Below, one piece after another: positions 59,796 through 64,000 of a stretch of 64,000 nt of DNA. The stretch's first letter is position 1, and each line of letters starts with the position of its first letter. The notes beneath the pieces are model-generated. The model did no database searches and had not been told where the DNA came from. It worked only from the letters and a program-made list of their open reading frames with translations. Source of the stretch: Dastarcus helophoroides (Eukaryota; Arthropoda; Insecta; Coleoptera; Bothrideridae). Made by a program: the position numbers and the translations under genes. The stretch is taken from positions 36,240,931 through 36,304,930 of the forward strand of contig CM053326.1 of NCBI GenBank assembly GCA_028583605.1. Direction: 5' to 3'.

Positions 59796-60079
59796 GAAAT
59801 CACGACGGAAACAAGATTTGAAGAAGTGTTAACTGAAAGAGCACGGCAAAGACAAGGCGACTTTAGGCGATCCAGACTTCTATCATGTTTTATGACGTCA
59901 CAGATGTTTTCAGCGGTAAATCGAGAGGACGTAATAAATTTGAACTTTAAAGGACCATAATTCAGCCAATTTTAAGGATATTTCAAAAAAAATGTTTCGT
60001 TCGTATCATAATTTTTAGGACCATAATTGAGCCTATTTTTAAAAAAATGGAAACTTCCTAATTCTCCGTAAATTCCGCG

Positions 60080-60671
60080 GAAATGAAACAAAGCTATCAT
60101 CACAACACTCTTTACAAAAGGAGACATAGCAGAATGCAGTAATTACAGAGGAATAGCTTTGCAAGATGTAACATACAAAATAATTTCAACGATAATAATG
60201 AAAAGACTAGAAACTTATTCGGAAACTATTATTGGCTAGTATCAAGCAGGTTTTAGAAAGCACAGATCCACAACAAACCATTATGTGCTAAAACAGATTT
60301 TAACTGGATGTTGTGACTATGAAATCTCGACTCACATGATGTTCATGGATTCTGCCTATGACTCTGAAAGAAATAAACTTATTGAGATACTGAAATACCA
60401 GAAAAAAGAGTTCGACTAGTTACAATGACTTTACGTACTGCCACATGTGCAGTCAAAATAAAAAGAAAATTGTAGCAAGAGTTTGAAGTGAGAAGTGGTC
60501 TCGGACAGGGAAATCCATCACCGACAGTATTGTTTAATATAGTCTTGAAAAATCTTATAAGAAAAAGTGGTATAAATAGACGTAGAACCGTTTTTAATAG
60601 ATTCCATCAATATCTTGCGTACGCAGGTGATATCCTGTTACTAGCCAGAAGTAAGAAGGAATTAGAAATAT
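60080..60671 (+). mobile_element. LINE reverse transcriptase, part 1 (interrupted)
   Basis: Plus strand. FTKGDIAECSNYRGIALQD, YQAGFRKHRSTTNHYVLKQI and VRSGLGQGNPSPTVLFNI come first, then HQYLAYAGDILLLARSKKE. This is the finger and palm region of an insect LINE RT, with YAGD where YADD is required and several frame breaks (near 60235 and 60415). It stops abruptly after ELEI at 60671, exactly where a Penelope-like element begins. The same protein resumes near 62790. Confidence 0.82.
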
Positions 60672-62750
60672 AGGATATACTTCTTCCAGGATTGGACCGT
60701 GTCAAAGAACTACTAAAAGTATTCGACGTTTCGTCCACCATCGTAGGGGGCTTCTTCAGGAATAAAGAAAAGAAAAATAAATAAAAGGAAAATATAAGGG
60801 AATATGCAAAAATGAAAGAATGAAAGGGCCAATTTCAAAATATCTGTGCACGATAACTCACTATGTTTACCATACTAGAGGCGAAACTCTTCTGAATTGA
60901 AAATTGGTACAAAGGATAAGAAAGTTTAGACAGAAGAGCACGGCAATTCAGTGTGCTCACCATACCAGAGGCGAAACTCTTCTGAGAGAAAAGAAAGAAA
61001 GGAAAACTATATATACCATTCGTCTGCGCGATCACTCCCAAAGATTTCCGATGGTTGGTTTCCAGATGGAGGAAAGCATGTAACCGTCGTCTGTGTTTTG
61101 GGGAATTTTTGAATTTCAATGGCCTCGCGTCTCTTCCTATTATAGTAATTGGGAATATTGGATTTAATTGAAATATTATCAAAGAGAATCTTATGTCCGG
61201 TCTTATGTTGATGTTCCGCAATGGTCGTCTGCGAAAATAAACCAGACCTAAGACATTTTTGGTGCTCGGATATTCGCGTCTTAAATGATCGTCCCGTTTC
61301 TCCGATGTACACTGAACCACAAGAACAAGGAACCTTGTACACACGATTGGAACGGAAGAATGAAATTTCATCTTTGGGAGATGGGAGGAGCTGTTGGATC
61401 TTTGAGGATGATGAAAAAATGGGTTTAATGTTGTGTTTTCTCAATAATTTTCCGATTTAATCTGTTTCTCCACGAACATAAGGAAGAAAGGCTTAAGAAA
61501 AAATTATTGAATTTTGTGAAGGACGAGGGGTAGGGAGAAGATGTCGTTTAATGACAGTTTCCATGTTGTGTGAATGGTTGCGGACGTTGAAAAGAATTTT
61601 GTTCAACTCATCTGAAAGATTTATCGGTTGTGAAATTGCTACAGCTCGTGAAATCAGTAAATTTATGACAAACATGTGAAACATGTGTGGGAAGGGTGGT
61701 GATGGGACTCTGCAGCAAATAACGATTAGTATGGGTGGGTTTTCGATAAACGGAATGAGAAACGCGACCGTTTGGTAAACGGGTGACCAATACGTCAAGA
61801 AAAGGAAGAGAAACGTTGTTTTCGATTTCCTTAGTAAAGCTAATGGAAGAATGTAAACTGTTTAGGTGTTCCAAAAATAAATTTGGTGAATGCTTACCAT
61901 GTGGCCATACAATAAATGGGTCATCTACATAACTAAGCCAAACCTTGGGTTTTAAATCCGCAGTTTCCAACGCAGTGTTTTCAAAAGATTCCATGAAAAT
62001 ATTTGCTACGACTGGGGGTAAAAAAGAACCCATTGGGGTGCCAGAGACTCGTTTATAGAAGCTGCTATTCAAAGAAAATAGGTCGATGTGAGGCACATTC
62101 TAGTTAAATCAACTAGAGAATCTGCATTCTTATTGCCTGAAAGTAATTGAAGAATTATCGTCATGGAATCGGAAACTGGAACATTAGTGAATAGTGAGGT
62201 GACGTCAAAACTTACCAGTAACTCGTTCGGGTCTAGGGTTAATTCGGACAACAATTCGACAAAGTGCTTAGAATTTAGGACATTTGATGATGTGTTTCCG
62301 GCATATGACTTGAGGATGTTAGATAAATATTCCGAGTCTTTGTAGGTAGGTGAATTTATCGTGCTGACAATGGGCCTAAAAGGAATATTGGATTTGTGAA
62401 TTTTGGGGAGATCTTAAAGACGAAGTGGTTTGGATTCTTTCGGAACAAGATGTCTGAGAGTGTCTGCGAACAAATTTGAGGATTTTAGCTTGGACTTGAG
62501 TTCGCGTTTAATTTTGCTTGTTGGGTCCCGAGGAAGAGAAATATAGAATTTGTTATTCAACAGAGCTTTAATTTTGGAAACACACCCGGAATTATCCAAG
62601 ATGACAGTGGCAATACCTTTATCAGCCGAAAGAACAGTGATTGAAGAATCTGTTTTTAGGGTTTTATGGACAAATCTTTCTTCTCTAGAAATGTTGGACT
62701 TTGGTGGTTTGGCATGTTTTAGAATAAGAAATTATTAGAAGAGATTTGGT
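60672..62750 (-). mobile_element. Penelope-like element (RT plus GIY-YIG), degenerate
   Basis: Read on the minus strand. ITVLSADKGIATVILDNSG (62650-62580) opens the RT, followed by ELLVSFDVTSLFTNVPVSDS (about 62220), RVSGTPMGSFLPPVVANIFM, WLSYVDDPFIVW (YVDD catalytic box, about 61930) and FLDVLVTRL. After further frame changes comes a GIY-YIG endonuclease at 61444-61007 (NRVYKVPCSCGSVYIGETGR, then SFKTRISEHQ). RT linked to C-terminal GIY-YIG is the hallmark of Penelope-like elements. Frameshifts near 62415, 62100, 61800 and 61490 leave it non-coding. A partly repeated segment of roughly 95 bp (cagaagagtttcgcctct..) lies at about 60870-60990. It sits inside a plus-strand LINE. Confidence 0.88.
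60720..60764 (-). ncRNA. Hammerhead-ribozyme-like motif of the Penelope-like element
   Basis: Minus strand, in order: stem I TATTC, core CTGAAGA (CUGANGA with N7 = A), a 20-nt stem-loop II region, GAAA, ACGT as a minimal palindromic stem III, cleavage-site C (position 60725), then GAATA completing a perfect 5-bp stem I. Penelope-like elements are known to carry such short-stem-III hammerheads in their terminal repeats. Stem II (CCCCC against GGTGG) has one C-U mismatch and non-canonical pairs next to the core, so activity may be weak or lost. Confidence 0.65.
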
Positions 62751-62789
62751 GGAGGCGACGAGTACGGTTGGACCTTAGGTTAACAAAGA

Positions 62790-63135
62790 CAAGATTAAAT
62801 AAATGAAGCTAGGGAAGACACGAAAAACATCGAATGGGTGCTTTATGGTTCAAATTAATTAAAAACACTTCCTAGAATTCGAAGAAGTAGAAAGTTATAT
62901 GTACCTATGTGTACTAATAGATAAATGCTACAACGAAAAGTCGGAAGTAAATCTGAGAATAGCGAAAAGTAATAGGTGCGCGGGTGGGTTAAACAGATTA
63001 TTAAGGTCAAAAGAGATTTCTAACAAGACTAAAATCAGCATGTATAAATCCACACTGAGACCCACGATGCTGTATGGTTGTGAATTATGGACTATGAACA
63101 AAACAATTGAAGATGTGTCGATTTCGATTTTTTAG
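62790..63135 (+). mobile_element. LINE reverse transcriptase, part 2 (after the Penelope insertion)
   Basis: Resumes with INEARED, then a frame change, then EFEEVESYMYLCVLIDK, IAKSNRCAGGLNRLLRSKE and MYKSTLRPTMLYGCELWTM. This is the RT thumb region that normally follows the ARSKKE motif seen at 60650. The two halves therefore belonged to one element, now separated by about 2.1 kb of Penelope DNA. A stop follows at about 63133. Confidence 0.82.
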
Positions 63136-64000
63136 GCGAGATATTTCGACTTTTTCATCAAGTGCCAAATTTAATATTCGAAAATTTGACCGGTTTGTGA
63201 TCTAAACCTATAATATTTTATTCAATAAATAATTTTATTTAAATCTAAATACAAAACATTTCAAATACTACTATAACCTGTTAAATAAATACTCATAATT
63301 ACACGGTACAAATGCGAAATGGGTTCCGTTGCTCTTTTTCTCGTCTGTCTAAATAACTTTCTTGCGGGAGCGTACAAATTATATTTTATACAAAATGGAA
63401 TTTGTTTGCATTGAACTGGAGTACGACACCAAAATTGTTAAGCTAAAAGATGAAGGTTGGCTTTTTCATCGGCTTTATGAATTATTTGCTTGTATTAAAT
63501 GTGAAGCGATCATCCGTGAAATGGATTATTTTCCAGGGTCGAAATAATTTCATGAGCTTAACCTGAATTTCAGTCAGATTTCTTTCCACCCTGCAAGTAA
63601 TTTAACTGAGTATAAAAGCATATTCGATCTAAATATATTTGCTGAAAGAAAATATGCTTTCCATTAAATTATATTACGCCAAATAAGTTGAGATACCACC
63701 GAATAATTGGAAGATATGAAAAAGAAATTAATTGCTTTTGTAAATGTTTAAAGCATGTTCTGGTGTAATATTATTTACGGGTTTCCATGATAAAATATTT
63801 TGAAACTTCAAAATCCTCGTAGTGCTTTGCGTAGATAGTTCCGGTGCATATAACGATTAGAAAAAGAAATTATCTTTTAATAAAATGGGGGGTTAATTTC
63901 GTCACCAAAAATTAAAGTTTCAGTTAATCTGTCGTATTATTTTGTAAGGTATTATTTGAAAGAACTAAGGATCCTAAAGAATATACCTATATTTTTTTTA
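63136..64000. other. Distal end of the window, no gene established
   Basis: AT-rich. A 50-codon frame starting at 63395 in good context (caaaATGG) and ending at 63547 reads MEFVCIELEYDTKIVKLKDE and onward. I recognise no family and cannot tell a first exon from chance. Confidence 0.3.

Larger units (their letters stand above)
58390..59905. mobile_element. Possible relic of a THAP-domain DNA transposon
   Basis: Two small frames of transposon style face each other here: a plus-strand start at 58554 and a minus-strand THAP-like frame at 59795-59610. Both ends carry related segments in direct orientation (aggcgactccgtaaatgttg ... tgacgtcac at about 58391, and aggcgatcc ... tgacgtcac at about 59867). 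A palindromic MITE interrupts the interior. No transposase domain is seen. Calling this one element is inference. Confidence 0.35.

Noticed and set aside
60835..61371. 178-codon minus-strand frame
   Set aside because: Overlaps the GIY-YIG frame out of register; the recognisable endonuclease motifs are in the other frame.

Overview
The window is insect nuclear DNA, most likely from a beetle. The evidence is spliced genes, strong AT richness, tandem SNMP1-type olfactory genes, and many LINE, Penelope, LTR and MITE remnants. The order (Coleoptera) is an inference from the gene and repeat style, not something the sequence proves.

Layout. 1-6830: two copies of a very AT-rich repeat in opposite orientation, enclosing a spacer with three tRNA-Gln genes. 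7297-10115: a decayed LINE on the minus strand, interrupted by a solo LTR, followed by a non-autonomous hAT element with a perfect 8-bp target duplication (10162-11038). 13413-19574: a complete four-coding-exon UDP-glycosyltransferase gene on the plus strand. Its first intron holds a 2.6-kb foldback repeat and its last intron is GC-AG. 19887-27517 and 39228-51252: two complete eight-exon SNMP1-like (CD36 family) genes in tandem on the minus strand, with matching exon boundaries. 27518-39227: repeats, a Jockey-like LINE tail and a mariner-type helix-turn-helix relic. 51253-64000: gene-poor and repeat-rich. It contains two more LINE pieces, palindromic MITEs, a possible THAP-domain transposon relic, and a LINE split by a Penelope-like element (about 60672-62750). 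That element ends in a hammerhead-ribozyme-like motif.

How the genes fit together. The UGT and the proximal SNMP1 gene converge tail to tail, with stops 312 bp apart and a palindromic AATAAA/TTTATT between them that could serve both strands. SNMP1 proteins act in lipid-pheromone detection at the sensory dendrite. Some insect UGTs clear odorants or other xenobiotics, so shared antennal expression is possible, but this is inference. The UGT has His instead of Gln at the last residue of the UDP-sugar signature, a position known in plant enzymes to influence glucose versus galactose choice.

Most remaining open reading frames are purine-rich or pyrimidine-rich repeats, microsatellites or antisense shadows of exons. 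I see no prokaryotic genes, CRISPR arrays or complete autonomous transposons.
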